Shown here in pieces: positions 26,030 through 35,519 of a stretch of DNA of 64,000 nucleotides; position 1 is the first letter of the stretch; each line of letters starts with the position of its first letter. The notes beneath the pieces are model-generated. The model worked only from the letters and a program-made list of their open reading frames with translations. It did not search any database and had not been told where the DNA came from. Origin of the DNA: Verrucomicrobiota bacterium JB024 (GTDB lineage Bacteria; Verrucomicrobiota; Verrucomicrobiia; Opitutales; Cerasicoccaceae). The stretch spans positions 112,465-176,464 of the forward strand of contig JAUTCS010000088.1 of the NCBI GenBank assembly GCA_030673825.1. The letters are read 5' to 3'. Both the position numbers and the translations under genes were made by a program.

Positions 26030-27451
26030 ATGGATCGCCGGAATTTTCTGCAAGTACTCGTCGCCGGTGGGCTGATCAGCCTGACGCCACGGGTTGCCCG
26101 CTCGGCGATGAAAAAAGTTTCGTCGGCCGAGACGCCGCCCAATATTCTCTGGATCATGACCGACCAGCAATTCGCCGGGGCGATGTCCTGCGCCGGCGAC
26201 GCGGACCTGAAGACTCCCGCGATGGACTGGATCGCCGCGCGCGGCGTACGCTTCGAGCAGGCTTACTGCACGAATCCGATTTGCGTGCCCTCGCGCTCCA
26301 GCATGATTACCGGCAAGTACCCGCACGAGGTGGACGTATCCACGAACTTCACCACACGCAACATCATCGCGCCCTCGCTCGGGACCTTGATGCACGAGGC
26401 CGGATACCGGACCGGATACGTCGGTAAATGGCACATCCCGGTGTCCAGCGACAATCAGGCATGGCACGGGTTCGACTACACCGACCTGACCAAAACCAAA
26501 GGCCCCGACCCGCAGATATTCCAAGGCTGCGAGGGCTTTTTCGCAGGGCAGAGTTCCGAGAAACCGTGGTTTCTCGTCGCCTCCTACCTGAACCCGCACG
26601 ACATCTGTGAATGGGCTCGGATGGAGTCAGGGATCGACGACACACTGCCCAATGGCCCGATCCCCGAGGCTCCCGACATGGAGGACTGCCCTACACTGCC
26701 GGACAACTTCGGCATCCCCGAACGCGAGCCATCCGTGATCCGTGAATTACAAAACAACCCGGCGGCCCACCGCACGTACCCGACCCAAGATTGGGATGAA
26801 AAATCCTGGCGCCAATACCGGTGGGCCTACAACCGCCTCATCGAAAAAGCAGACGCGGACATCGGAAAGCTTCTCCACTACATGGAGCAAAAAGGCCTGC
26901 TCGAAAATACGGTCATTATCTTTACGAGCGATCACGGCGATGGCATGGGTGCCCATCAGTGGAACCAGAAAACGCTCTTTTACGAAGAGTCCGCCCGTGT
27001 GCCGTTCATCATCGCCGGGAAAGGCGTGGCGGCCCCCGGTCGCACGGATGAGGCGACTCTGGTGTCCACCGGTATCGACCTTGCCCCGACGATCCTGGAC
27101 TACGCCGGAGCTCCGTTACCAGCTGCATACTTCGGTCTTTCGCAGCGGGCGGCTGCCGAAGACAGGACTGCTCCCGGGCACGCATACATTGTTTCCGAAA
27201 ACGATCTGGCCCCGAAATACAACCAGACCGGCGGCGTCTATGGCCGCATGCTCCGCACCCCGCAGTACAAGTACGTCATCTACTCGGAGGGCGAAGACCC
27301 AGAGCAGCTTTTTGACCTAAGTAAAGACCCGGGCGAAATGCATAACCTCGCCTACGAGGAGGCCTACGTCAGCGTCCTGGAGGAACATCGAGCCCTGCTC
27401 CGCGAGCATCTGAAAAAGACCAACGACCCGTTCGTCGCCGAAGCGCTTTGA
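26030..27451 (+). CDS. exported sulfatase (Tat-like signal)
   Basis: A 473-aa sulfatase. ATG 26030 is used because it starts MDRRNFLQVLVAGGLISLTPRVARSA, a twin-arginine-type leader; a TTG at 25979 is in frame but gives a poor leader. C-V-P-S-R with Cys85 (future formylglycine) is followed by SSMITG. Metal ligands are visible in ILWIMTDQQ and in FTSDHGDGMGAH. The C-terminal region has the K-Y-V-I-Y strand and QLFDLSKDPGEMHNLA ending typical of the family. It is the first gene after the LacI regulator on this strand, with its own copy of the repeated promoter element. It probably acts on the same imported glycan as the symporter and GH94 genes that follow. Confidence 0.9.
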   Translation: MDRRNFLQVLVAGGLISLTPRVARSAMKKVSSAETPPNILWIMTDQQFAGAMSCAGDADLKTPAMDWIAARGVRFEQAYCTNPICVPSRSSMITGKYPHEVDVSTNFTTRNIIAPSLGTLMHEAGYRTGYVGKWHIPVSSDNQAWHGFDYTDLTKTKGPDPQIFQGCEGFFAGQSSEKPWFLVASYLNPHDICEWARMESGIDDTLPNGPIPEAPDMEDCPTLPDNFGIPEREPSVIRELQNNPAAHRTYPTQDWDEKSWRQYRWAYNRLIEKADADIGKLLHYMEQKGLLENTVIIFTSDHGDGMGAHQWNQKTLFYEESARVPFIIAGKGVAAPGRTDEATLVSTGIDLAPTILDYAGAPLPAAYFGLSQRAAAEDRTAPGHAYIVSENDLAPKYNQTGGVYGRMLRTPQYKYVIYSEGEDPEQLFDLSKDPGEMHNLAYEEAYVSVLEEHRALLREHLKKTNDPFVAEAL

Positions 27452-27507
27452 CCTCCAAAAATCCGTCTCTTCTTCCGGCGGAATCAAGCGGAAACGCCCC
27501 GCTAATA

Positions 27508-27559
27508 TTACAATTAAACCCCTCGGTGGATTGTGATCCGCCTGCGGCCCATCTATCTA
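27508..27559 (+). promoter_or_regulatory. repeated promoter element, copy c (drives symporter operon)
   Basis: TTACAATTAA (27508-27517), 13 nt, TTGTGA (27531-27536), 17 nt, TATCTA (27554-27559). This is the best-formed copy: TTACAAT/ATTGTGA inverted repeat, and the hexamer at the -10 position is a fair match. Transcription would begin near 27566, about 50 nt before ATG 27615. Confidence 0.65.
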
Positions 27560-27614
27560 CGTAAGTCTCATCTCCCGTTCCCCGGATACCCACACCCATT
27601 GTCATCTTTATGCT

Positions 27615-29423
27615 ATGATTGCCGAGTACGCGACACTTCTGATTTACATGGCCGTTCTCCTCGTGTTGGGGGCCGTATTCGCGCGATATAACAAGGACCT
27701 CAGCGACTTTGTACGCGGCGGTGCCAGAGGGACCTGGTGGATGGTCGGCACCAGCATTTTCATGGCCGGGGTCAGCGCCTTTACCTTTACCGGGAACGCC
27801 TCGGCCGCGTACGAGGCGGGCTATTCCTTTGCCGTGATTTACCTGGCCAATATCGCGGGGTTTGCGGTCGGCGGGTTCTGCCTCGGCCCCTGGCTGAGGC
27901 AAACACGAGCTTACACGGGTGTCGATGTGGTCCGGGCCAGATTTGGCACCGGGGTCGAACAACTCTCGGCCGGTATCGGCGTGCTGCTGGCCCCGATCTC
28001 GGCCGCCCTGCAACTGTACGCTCTGGCGGTCTTTACCAGCACGACCCTGAATCTGCCGCTGGTCCCGGTCTTGATCGCCATCGGGACGGTCGTCATTTTC
28101 TACTCCACGACGGGCGGGAAATGGGCGGTCATGGCGACCGACTTTGTCCAGGCCACCGTGCTTTTATCGATCACGATTCTGGTCTTCATCCTCTCGCTGA
28201 AGGCCATCGGAGGCGTCGGTGAGTTCGTCCACCTGTACAATTCACCGGCCTTCCACAACGACTATAAATTCTTCAAACAGCCGGGAGAATTCCCGGGCGA
28301 CCGCTTCACCGTGAAGTGGGCGATCATGGCGTTCCTCATGCAGATCAACGCCCAGATAAGCCTGCAGGCGGCCACGCGCTATATCGCTGCCAAGGATGGG
28401 CGTGAGGCATCCCGGTCGGCCTGGTTGGGCGTTTTCCTGATGGCCATCGGCAGCCTGATTTGGTTCGTCCCGCCGATCGTCGCACGTTTCCTCTATGCCG
28501 ATGAGCTCATGGCGACCGGCCTGGAAAAACCGACGGAAAGCGCGTACGCATTCATCGCGATGAAACTCCTTCCCAACGGCATGGTGGGGATGCTGATCGC
28601 CGCCATGTTCGCCGCCACCATGAGCAGCATGGACACCGGGCTGAACACCCAGGTCGGCGTCGTGGCACGCAACATCATCCCCCGCATCCGGAGCGCACTC
28701 GGCTACCACCACGACCTCAAGCCGAGGACAGAGGTGCGCATCTGCCACATTGCCACCCTGTTTTTCGGCGCGCTGATCATCGCCTATGCGCTTATGTTTG
28801 CCAGTCAGGACACGATCGCCCTGTTCGACGCCTATCTGTTGATCGCCTCGATCATCGGCATCCCCATGGGCATCCCGCATCTGGTGGGGCTGTGGATCAA
28901 AAACCTGCCGAAATGGTCCTACTTCCCGATTCTCACCGGCTGCCTGATCCCGTCGGTTTGGTCATTCATCGACCAGAGCATCAATGGCACGACCTGGACC
29001 ATCCAGGAGCGGGCCATGTGGATCTTTATTTTCGGCATGGTGGCGACTGCGATTTGCTGGCTGTTGAGAAACTGGAGCTCCGCCAAGAGCCGCGAGGACA
29101 TCAAAGATTTCTTCAAAACGATGACCACGCCCGTCGATTACGAAAAGGAAATCGGTGCCTCCGAAGTCGATTACGAGCAGTACTTCGTCATGTCCAAGGC
29201 CGTGGGCGTGGTGAGCCTGCTGATGCTGGGCATCGTCCTGTTTCCGAATACGCTTTTCCACCGCCTGTGCATCCTGATGGTGGCGGCATCGATCTTACTC
29301 GTTGCCGGGTTGCTGCGTTTTCAGGGGCACCGTACCAAGCGAAAATACTTAGCGAGACAGCCCGAAGAGGCCGAGGCAAAAGAGTACCTGCCAGAGAGCG
29401 AGCTCAGCAAAGAGCGCGTGTAA
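27615..29423 (+). CDS. sodium:solute symporter (SSS family)
   Basis: A 602-aa inner-membrane transporter with about 13-14 predicted hydrophobic segments. The start LLIYMAVLLVLGAVFARYNKDLSDFVRGGARGTWWMVGTSIFMAGVSAFTFTGNA is typical of SSS carriers, with the R-G-G/R-x-x-x-W-W region and the S-x-F-T-F-T-G motif in TM2. The family's later motif appears as MVGMLIAAMFAATMSSMDTGLN (TM8), containing the A-A-x-x-S-S-x-D-(T/S) Na+-site residues. A soluble linker and a last pair of helices lie at the C-terminus. It probably imports a sugar or oligosaccharide released outside. It is followed after 84 bp by GH94 and a cytoplasmic sulfatase, forming an import-and-degrade operon. Confidence 0.88.
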   Translation: MIAEYATLLIYMAVLLVLGAVFARYNKDLSDFVRGGARGTWWMVGTSIFMAGVSAFTFTGNASAAYEAGYSFAVIYLANIAGFAVGGFCLGPWLRQTRAYTGVDVVRARFGTGVEQLSAGIGVLLAPISAALQLYALAVFTSTTLNLPLVPVLIAIGTVVIFYSTTGGKWAVMATDFVQATVLLSITILVFILSLKAIGGVGEFVHLYNSPAFHNDYKFFKQPGEFPGDRFTVKWAIMAFLMQINAQISLQAATRYIAAKDGREASRSAWLGVFLMAIGSLIWFVPPIVARFLYADELMATGLEKPTESAYAFIAMKLLPNGMVGMLIAAMFAATMSSMDTGLNTQVGVVARNIIPRIRSALGYHHDLKPRTEVRICHIATLFFGALIIAYALMFASQDTIALFDAYLLIASIIGIPMGIPHLVGLWIKNLPKWSYFPILTGCLIPSVWSFIDQSINGTTWTIQERAMWIFIFGMVATAICWLLRNWSSAKSREDIKDFFKTMTTPVDYEKEIGASEVDYEQYFVMSKAVGVVSLLMLGIVLFPNTLFHRLCILMVAASILLVAGLLRFQGHRTKRKYLARQPEEAEAKEYLPESELSKERV

Positions 29424-29507
29424 GCGTCCGCTGGCAATCGTTTAATCCCCCTCTCATGCCTTTCGTCAACCGGCCAAAAACCGCTTACTTTTTTAAGCCT
29501 TAGCAAA

Positions 29508-31841
29508 ATGCCCATCAATCCCACCCCGAGCTTCTACCAATTCAACGATGAGGAGGAGTTCCTCGACATCACGACGCCTGTTCCACCGGCACCGTGGGTG
29601 CATGATTTGTACTCGGCGATTCACCGATCATCGCTCGATCAGGAACTCCAAGGGGTCAGCTATCAGCGCCGGAGTGAGACCTTTCAACCGCTGACCCGGA
29701 GCTACCGCTACTTCTTCGTCAGTGACGAGGAAACGGGCGAGTACTGGAGCCTGAATCACGCGCCGACGCAAACGCCCTTTGAGCGGTACAACTGCCGCTT
29801 CACCCCGTGTACGATTGAGCAATCGGGTTCCTATCAAGGACTGACGCACAGCCTGACGGTATTCGTCCCCCGGGACAGCTCCGGCGAGCACACACGCCTA
29901 TCGCTCATGAGCGAACATGACACGCCGCGGAAGCTCTCGCTCTTTTATGTCGTCGGGCTTGCTTACCACGCCGACCGGGGCACGAACGCAGGATTTGAGC
30001 CCGTAGCAAACCTGCTCTATCACGTCACCCCGGCCAGCGTCCATGACTTTGCGGCGGAGCATGGCAGCCCCCGCAAGCGCTACGACATCTGCTTCCTCGC
30101 GGCGGACCAAAGCACGGCCTCGTGGGAGGCCTCTGAGTGGGCCTTTTTCGGCGGGACAGGCGCCCATAGTACCCCCATCGCCGTTCAACGCGGAAGGTGC
30201 TCAAGCAAGCCTGCTCGCGCCGTCCCCATCTGCGCGGCCATGCACTGGCGTATTGAGTTGGAGCCGGGCAAGCCCTTTGCCCTGAATCTCCTGCTCGACA
30301 CCGCGACTTCGCTGAAGGAAGCGGTCAAAAGCGCGAAAGCGAAACTGCAACCGGACGACCTGCGCACCTGCCAAGCCCGACTTGCACAAGCCTGGAGGGA
30401 CAACGCCGAGCACATCCACTTAAAAACGCCCGATGAAAACCTGAACCGCTTCTTCAACACATGGATCAAGCGGCAGATGCTGTTCATGACGGAGACGGAC
30501 CGGGGTGAGAACTTTGTCACCGCGCGCAACCGCCTGCAGGACCTGCTGGGGTTTTGCCTGATCGACCCTGGGCAGTCGTGGGAACGCTACAAGGAAATCC
30601 TCGGGCACCAGAACGCGTCCGGCCACCTGAGCCGGGGCTGGGATATTTCCGGCTCAAGCCGGGAAGCCTCACTGAACCGCCTGGACTTCCGCGACGGCTC
30701 CTTTTGGGTGATATTCGTCGGCGTCATCCTTTATCAATGGCAAAACAGCAGCGATTGCCTCGACGAGCACTCACCGTTTACCGACAGCAACGAAAGCGCC
30801 ACGGTGTACGAGCACCTCAAGCGCTCGTTCCTGCACCTGATGAGCTCGCGCGGCGAGCATGGCCTGATCCTGCTCGGACAGGGCGACTGGAACGATGCGC
30901 TCAACGGGCCGGGTGCGGGCGGCAAGGGCGAGTCCGTCATGCTGACGGCCAGTCTGATCGTTGCCGCGAAACGCCTGCAACCCATCGCCTGCCAGAGGAG
31001 TGACGTTGCCTTTGCCGAAAGCATTAAGGAGGCGGTGGCCTCTCTCGCCGAGTCGATCAATACGCATGCCTGGAACGGCCACTGGTACAGCCGTGGATTC
31101 GACGACAACGGCGTGCCCTTCGGGACTCCCCACGATTCGGAAGGCAAAATCTGGCTCAACGCACAGACTTGGCCGATCCTCGCCGGCATCGTTCCCAAGG
31201 ACCACCTGGCAGCTCTATTTAAAACCATCGAAGCGGAGCTGGAGACCGACGCCGGGCTTGCCCTGCTCGCCCCCGCCTTTTCCAACCCCGACTCGCGACT
31301 GGGCAGCATCACGACCAGACTGGAGGGAGGCCGGGTCAACGGCTCGGTTTATAACCACGCGGTCATGTTCGCTGTGGTCGCCGCGCTGAAGTCGGGTCAT
31401 GCCGATCAGGCTCGGCGCTGGTTGACGAAGCTCCTGCCCACCAACCCGGACAACCCGCCGGAGCGCAATGGTCAGGCCCCGACCTACATCCCCAATTACT
31501 ATGTGGGCCCGGTTGCTGACGGGACGGCGGGCACCTCCAGCCGGATGATCCACACCGGCTCAGCCGCCTGGTTCATGTGGTGTCTGGGCGAAGTACTTCC
31601 GGGGCTCTCGATTGAAGGCGACCGAATCCACGTCACCACCAGCCCGCAGACGATTCCCTGGGATGACTTTGAACTATCTCGGCGAATACGCGGCAGCACC
31701 TATCATTTTCATTTCGTCAAAATCCCATCGACCAAGGAGCCACAAATCCAACTCAACGGAGAAGCGCTTCCCGATCGATGGGTACCAGTGCAGCCATCCG
31801 GCAACCACCAGGTCCTCGTGACACTCATCGTAAATCCATAA
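29508..31841 (+). CDS. GH94-type glycoside phosphorylase
   Basis: A 777-aa enzyme with no signal peptide, hence cytoplasmic. The N-terminal beta-sandwich pattern (GEYWSLNHAPTQTPFERYNCRF... THSLTVFVPRDSSGEHTRLSLM) and the (alpha/alpha)6 catalytic part match GH94. The phosphorylase signature GDWNDALNGPGAGGKGESV places the catalytic Asp at the DWND motif (Asp460 or Asp463). Such enzymes split a disaccharide with inorganic phosphate to a sugar-1-phosphate, saving ATP. The residue pattern gives no linkage specificity. Another inverting GH of the same clan cannot be excluded. The stop is 11 bp before the cytoplasmic sulfatase start, so the two are cotranscribed. Confidence 0.75.
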   Translation: MPINPTPSFYQFNDEEEFLDITTPVPPAPWVHDLYSAIHRSSLDQELQGVSYQRRSETFQPLTRSYRYFFVSDEETGEYWSLNHAPTQTPFERYNCRFTPCTIEQSGSYQGLTHSLTVFVPRDSSGEHTRLSLMSEHDTPRKLSLFYVVGLAYHADRGTNAGFEPVANLLYHVTPASVHDFAAEHGSPRKRYDICFLAADQSTASWEASEWAFFGGTGAHSTPIAVQRGRCSSKPARAVPICAAMHWRIELEPGKPFALNLLLDTATSLKEAVKSAKAKLQPDDLRTCQARLAQAWRDNAEHIHLKTPDENLNRFFNTWIKRQMLFMTETDRGENFVTARNRLQDLLGFCLIDPGQSWERYKEILGHQNASGHLSRGWDISGSSREASLNRLDFRDGSFWVIFVGVILYQWQNSSDCLDEHSPFTDSNESATVYEHLKRSFLHLMSSRGEHGLILLGQGDWNDALNGPGAGGKGESVMLTASLIVAAKRLQPIACQRSDVAFAESIKEAVASLAESINTHAWNGHWYSRGFDDNGVPFGTPHDSEGKIWLNAQTWPILAGIVPKDHLAALFKTIEAELETDAGLALLAPAFSNPDSRLGSITTRLEGGRVNGSVYNHAVMFAVVAALKSGHADQARRWLTKLLPTNPDNPPERNGQAPTYIPNYYVGPVADGTAGTSSRMIHTGSAAWFMWCLGEVLPGLSIEGDRIHVTTSPQTIPWDDFELSRRIRGSTYHFHFVKIPSTKEPQIQLNGEALPDRWVPVQPSGNHQVLVTLIVNP

Positions 31842-31852
31842 CTGACCCAGCC

Positions 31853-33349
31853 ATGCGATCCGTCATTGTCATGTTTGACAGCCTGAACCGGCATATGCTG
31901 TCTCCCTACGGTTGCGAGTGGGCGCACACGCCAAACTTCCAGCGGCTCTCCCGGCGCAGCGCCACCTGTGAGCGCAGCTATATCTGCTCCATGCCGTGCA
32001 TGCCTGCCCGGCGGGATCTGCACACCGCCAGGCCCAACTTCCTGCATCGCTCATGGGGCCCCATCGAGCCCTTCGACGACTCCGTCCCCGAGATGCTCAA
32101 GGAGGCGGGCACGCACACCCACCTCGTCACCGACCACCAGCACTACTGGGAAGACGGCGGCTGCACCTACCACACACGCTATAGCACTTCCCATCTCGTG
32201 TGCGGGCAGGAGGGCGACCCGTGGATCGGGCAGGCCGAGCTACCGCCTCCCCCGGACCGGGAGATCCCCCGGAACGACACCATGGTGAGGCAAGACATGG
32301 TCAACCGGCAAGTCACCTGCCAGCCCGGGTATTTCCCGATGCAGGCGACATTTGACGAGGGCCTTGCCTTTATCCAAAGGAACCAGAACAGCCCGGACTG
32401 GATGCTCCAGATCGAGACCTTTGATCCGCACGAGCCGTTCTTCTCGCCGGATGCCTTTCGCGATCCTTTCCGCGAACACTTTGACAGCTATGAGGGGAAG
32501 CCGGTCGAGTGGCCGCCGTACCGCGAGGTGCGCGAGTCCAAGGGCGTGGTTGAACACGCCCGCTATGAATACGCCGCCCTCCTCAACGGCTGCGACCAGC
32601 AACTAGGCCGCGTACTGGACACCTTTGATGCGCTCAACCTGTGGGAAGACACCATGTTGATCGTTTGCACGGACCATGGGTTCATGCTCGGGGAGCATGA
32701 TTGCTGGGCGAAGTGCTGGGCCCCCTTCTATAACGAGATCGCGCTCACGCCCTTCTTTGTCTGGGACCCGCGAAGCCCGCAATCCGCCGGGCTCAGGAGA
32801 CGCTCACTGGTGCAGCCGGCGATCGACATCGGGCCGACGCTGCTCGACTTTCACGGGCTGTCCCCGACCTCGGACATGCGGGGCCATTCCTTGACCAAGG
32901 TGATCTCAAAGGATGAGCCCGTCCGCGAATACGCCATCTTCGGGATATTCGGCGGTCACGTGAACATCACGGACGGCGACTACGTTTACATGCGTGGACC
33001 AGCCACAGCGGAAAACCAGCCCCTGTGCGAATACACCCTCATGCCAACCCACATGCGCAGCCGGTTCAGCCCGGCAGAGTTCAGCCACGTCGAGACACTG
33101 GCCCCGCCCTTTTCCTTCACGAAAAATTGCCCCACACTAAAAATCCCCTCCCGCTACGGTTTGCCAGGCAATGAAAAAAGTACCGATGCGTTACCGACGC
33201 AGATCTTCGACCTGAAGGATGATCCAGGCCAAACAACTCCCATTCACAATTGTGAGGTCGAAGCACGCCTGTCTGCGGCCCTGGTCCAGGAGCTCAAACG
33301 TTGTGATGCGCCAGAGGAGCAGTATTCCCGCCTCGGCCTCCAAGTCTGA
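31853..33349 (+). CDS. cytoplasmic sulfatase, C-M-P-A-R type
   Basis: A 498-aa sulfatase beginning MRSVIVMFDSLNRHMLSPYG with no signal peptide; an upstream in-frame codon at 31778 would overlap the GH94 gene. The active-site motif is C-M-P-A-R with Cys49, but the following residues are RDLHTAR rather than the usual L-x-T-G, so the helix after formylglycine differs. The downstream metal site IVCTDHGFMLGEH is standard. A sulfatase in the cytoplasm right behind a phosphorylase suggests that sulfated sugars are imported intact and desulfated inside the cell. It would need formylglycine maturation in the cytoplasm. This is the last gene of the symporter-GH94-sulfatase operon. Confidence 0.85.
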   Translation: MRSVIVMFDSLNRHMLSPYGCEWAHTPNFQRLSRRSATCERSYICSMPCMPARRDLHTARPNFLHRSWGPIEPFDDSVPEMLKEAGTHTHLVTDHQHYWEDGGCTYHTRYSTSHLVCGQEGDPWIGQAELPPPPDREIPRNDTMVRQDMVNRQVTCQPGYFPMQATFDEGLAFIQRNQNSPDWMLQIETFDPHEPFFSPDAFRDPFREHFDSYEGKPVEWPPYREVRESKGVVEHARYEYAALLNGCDQQLGRVLDTFDALNLWEDTMLIVCTDHGFMLGEHDCWAKCWAPFYNEIALTPFFVWDPRSPQSAGLRRRSLVQPAIDIGPTLLDFHGLSPTSDMRGHSLTKVISKDEPVREYAIFGIFGGHVNITDGDYVYMRGPATAENQPLCEYTLMPTHMRSRFSPAEFSHVETLAPPFSFTKNCPTLKIPSRYGLPGNEKSTDALPTQIFDLKDDPGQTTPIHNCEVEARLSAALVQELKRCDAPEEQYSRLGLQV

Positions 33350-33521
33350 TACCGGGGTCTCATCTACCGCATCCGGCAGAACGACGAACGACACGTGTCG
33401 CCTTATCGCTCGGTTTAGTATCAAAACGCCGAACCTGCCCAAGCGTAGCATAATCTCACAAGACATTAATTTACAAAATGTTAAAGAAGCATCACCGGCT
33501 CATGATCAAGCCGGTCGAGTA

Positions 33522-33573
33522 TTACAGTTAAAGCATAGAGCCCCTTGTCCACCTTTCACGATTTTGCCATCGT
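33522..33573 (+). promoter_or_regulatory. repeated promoter element, copy d (drives PEP-CTERM operon)
   Basis: TTACAGTTAA (33522-33531), 13 nt, TTGTCC (33545-33550), 17 nt, CATCGT (33568-33573). Same spacing as the other copies; the -10-like block is weak. The gene start is 64 nt downstream. Confidence 0.5.
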
Positions 33574-33636
33574 CATGGCAGTTTTAGCCAACTGTCACAC
33601 CTCCCAACCCCCATCAAAACCCTCAAAACATACACC

Positions 33637-34416
33637 ATGAAACTGAAAAGAAACCTCCTCTGCCTTTTTATCCCGTCCGTTATGGCTACCGCGTCATTGT
33701 TTGCGCAGACCGTGACCCTGACCTTCGATGACCAGACGATTTTCGACACCCAATGGCCCACGCAGGAAGTCGGTGGCAGCTCATCGATTTCTCTCAGCTC
33801 GGGCAAAGTCGTACTCAAAGCCCAAGGTTCCGGTAACGTCATCTCCGGCATCTGCACCAGCGCGAGCCTGTCCTCAAGCTTTAACTTCATCAGCAGCGGC
33901 AAGACCATCACCTTCAGCGATGTCAGCTTTGCGCAGGGTCTGGGCACGAGCTACAATGCTGCCTTCGGGATCACGAATGCCGCCGACGCGGACCTCATCC
34001 GCGCATCCAGCATCACTGATGCGGTGTACTTCATGTTCAGCCGTCCAGATCAGGCGCTATATTTAATCCAGAGAACAGATAGCGTGAACACAACCCTCGC
34101 CACCTTTGACACGAACGGTTACGACTACACCAGCCTTGAACTATCCATCACCTCGACAACCTGGGCAGTGTCAGGCACCGCCTCTGACTCCAGCACCATC
34201 TCGGCCAGTGGCAACCTTGCGACGACCATCACCAGTTCCAACTGGGGCGATGAGTTCTACGTTACGATGACCTCCCAAGAAACCAGTCAGGACTCCACCC
34301 GCATCGCAACTCTGTCGGCCTCCAGTGTCAGCGTTTCCAGCATTCCCGAAGCCAGCACCATCTGGCTACTCGCGGCCATGGGCGCAGGGATTCTGGTCCG
34401 CCGCCGCAAGGCATAA
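33637..34416 (+). CDS. PEP-CTERM sorting-domain protein
   Basis: A 259-aa exported protein with a signal peptide (KRNLLCLFIPSVMATASLFAQ), a beta-rich Ser/Thr-heavy middle (TVTLTFDDQTIFDTQWPT...), and a C-terminal sorting tail IPEASTIWLLAAMGAGILVRRRKA: the P-E-(A/P) box, a transmembrane helix and a basic end. PEP-CTERM proteins are processed by an exosortase and anchored in or exported to an extracellular matrix. The central domain probably binds carbohydrate, but I cannot assign a family. It leads a run with a lyase-like and a deacetylase-like gene downstream, under copy d of the repeated promoter element. Confidence 0.85.
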   Translation: MKLKRNLLCLFIPSVMATASLFAQTVTLTFDDQTIFDTQWPTQEVGGSSSISLSSGKVVLKAQGSGNVISGICTSASLSSSFNFISSGKTITFSDVSFAQGLGTSYNAAFGITNAADADLIRASSITDAVYFMFSRPDQALYLIQRTDSVNTTLATFDTNGYDYTSLELSITSTTWAVSGTASDSSTISASGNLATTITSSNWGDEFYVTMTSQETSQDSTRIATLSASSVSVSSIPEASTIWLLAAMGAGILVRRRKA

Positions 34417-34447
34417 GTCTCCGAAACAGATCGAGTCATTTTTCATA

Positions 34448-34475
34448 AAATATGCCAGCCAGTGCTGGCATATTT
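34448..34475 (+). terminator. perfect 12-bp hairpin between PEP-CTERM and lyase genes
   Basis: AAATATGCCAGC - CAGT - GCTGGCATATTT, a perfect inverted repeat 31 bp after the PEP-CTERM stop. It has no long T-run, so it may be a partial terminator or an mRNA-stabilising/processing hairpin that sets the relative level of the structural protein and the downstream enzymes. Confidence 0.6.
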
Positions 34476-34535
34476 GCTAGGTATCCTGTATTCAAAGACA
34501 AGAACCTCTCAGAAACCATCACCCCCATCTACATC

Positions 34536-35519
34536 ATGAGAGCATTATCGATTTTGAGCCGTCAAGCTTGCGCATTAAGCACGGTCCTCCTTACCTCCAC
34601 CGTGACGGATCTGGCCGCCTACAATGAAGATACGCTGGAGGCGAACCTCGCCCCACACGCCGGGCAGGCCGCTGCCGCCGAGGGGCTGATCTGGTCAACC
34701 GGATTCGAAGAAGGCCAGTTCCAATTCGTCGTCGGTGGGCGTGAGCTTGACACCGATGGGCCGCTCTGGGCGCAGGGACAGTTTCAGGATGACGATGCGG
34801 TGGCGTTTGTCTCGGAGCCCGTGCGCTCCGGGAACCTCGCGCTGAAGTACCTCTGGTGCAAAGATAAACTCGGGGAAGCTAATCTGACAAAGAAGTCGAT
34901 GACCCATTATGGGAAGGCCGCCACCAATGCGGACTCGGACCGCTGGTACGGCTTCAGCCTGTATATCCCGAAGGGCGGCTTTCCCGATGAGAAGCAAAAC
35001 GCCGTCATCTTTCAGCTCCACGCCACCCCGGACCGGACATTGGGCGAACCTTATCGGCAGCCGGTTGTGGCCTTCAACATCCGCGACGGCAAGCTGACGA
35101 CTGCCCCCTCTTATGACCTGGAAAAGGTTTCCCCGAAAAACGTGAACATCGAGAAAAACCGCCTGCCCTTTGAGCTGGCCTCGATCACCGATCTCGAAGG
35201 CAAGTGGACGGACTTCGTCGTCCACGCCAAGATGGGCCTGGAGAACGACGCCGTTTACCAAGTATGGGTGGACGGCAAGCTCATGGTGGACATCAAGGAC
35301 TTTAACATGGGCTATAACGACGAGGTCGGCCCCTATCCCTCGTGGGGCGTCTATTCGTATAACTCGGTCGGCGACCAGCGCATCCTGTACATCGACGAGG
35401 TACGTATCGGCGACGCAAACGCCACCTACGAAGCGGTTGCCCCGGGAAGATCCGACCACACGCAAAAGCCCCGAATCGAGCAAGCAGCCGAATGCTCGTG
35501 CCCCGAGAAGCAGAGCTAA
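34536..35519 (+). CDS. polysaccharide-lyase-like protein (heparin-lyase-I fold)
   Basis: A 327-aa protein; ATG 34536 starts a signal peptide (MRALSILSRQACALSTVLLTSTVTDLAA) and is preferred over the upstream in-frame codon 34452, which lies inside the hairpin. The region FEEGQFQFVVGG... DRWYGFSLYIPKGGFPDEKQNAVIFQLHATPD... WTDFVVHAKMGLENDAVYQVWVDGKLMVDIKDFNMGYNDEVGPYPSWGVYSY is the jelly-roll pattern of the PF14099 (polysaccharide lyase/heparin lyase I) family. The YGFSLYIP strand, the (F/W)QLH motif and the G-x-Y-x-W-V-D-G-K strand are all present. Substrate unknown; a non-catalytic carbohydrate-binding role is possible. It is exported and probably cotranscribed with the PEP-CTERM gene before it and the deacetylase-like gene after it. 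Confidence 0.7.
   Translation: MRALSILSRQACALSTVLLTSTVTDLAAYNEDTLEANLAPHAGQAAAAEGLIWSTGFEEGQFQFVVGGRELDTDGPLWAQGQFQDDDAVAFVSEPVRSGNLALKYLWCKDKLGEANLTKKSMTHYGKAATNADSDRWYGFSLYIPKGGFPDEKQNAVIFQLHATPDRTLGEPYRQPVVAFNIRDGKLTTAPSYDLEKVSPKNVNIEKNRLPFELASITDLEGKWTDFVVHAKMGLENDAVYQVWVDGKLMVDIKDFNMGYNDEVGPYPSWGVYSYNSVGDQRILYIDEVRIGDANATYEAVAPGRSDHTQKPRIEQAAECSCPEKQS

Noticed and set aside
33389..33400. Perfect palindrome CGACACGTGTCG upstream of the PEP-CTERM operon
   Set aside because: It is over 100 bp upstream of promoter element d and appears only once in what I read; a chance palindrome is likely.
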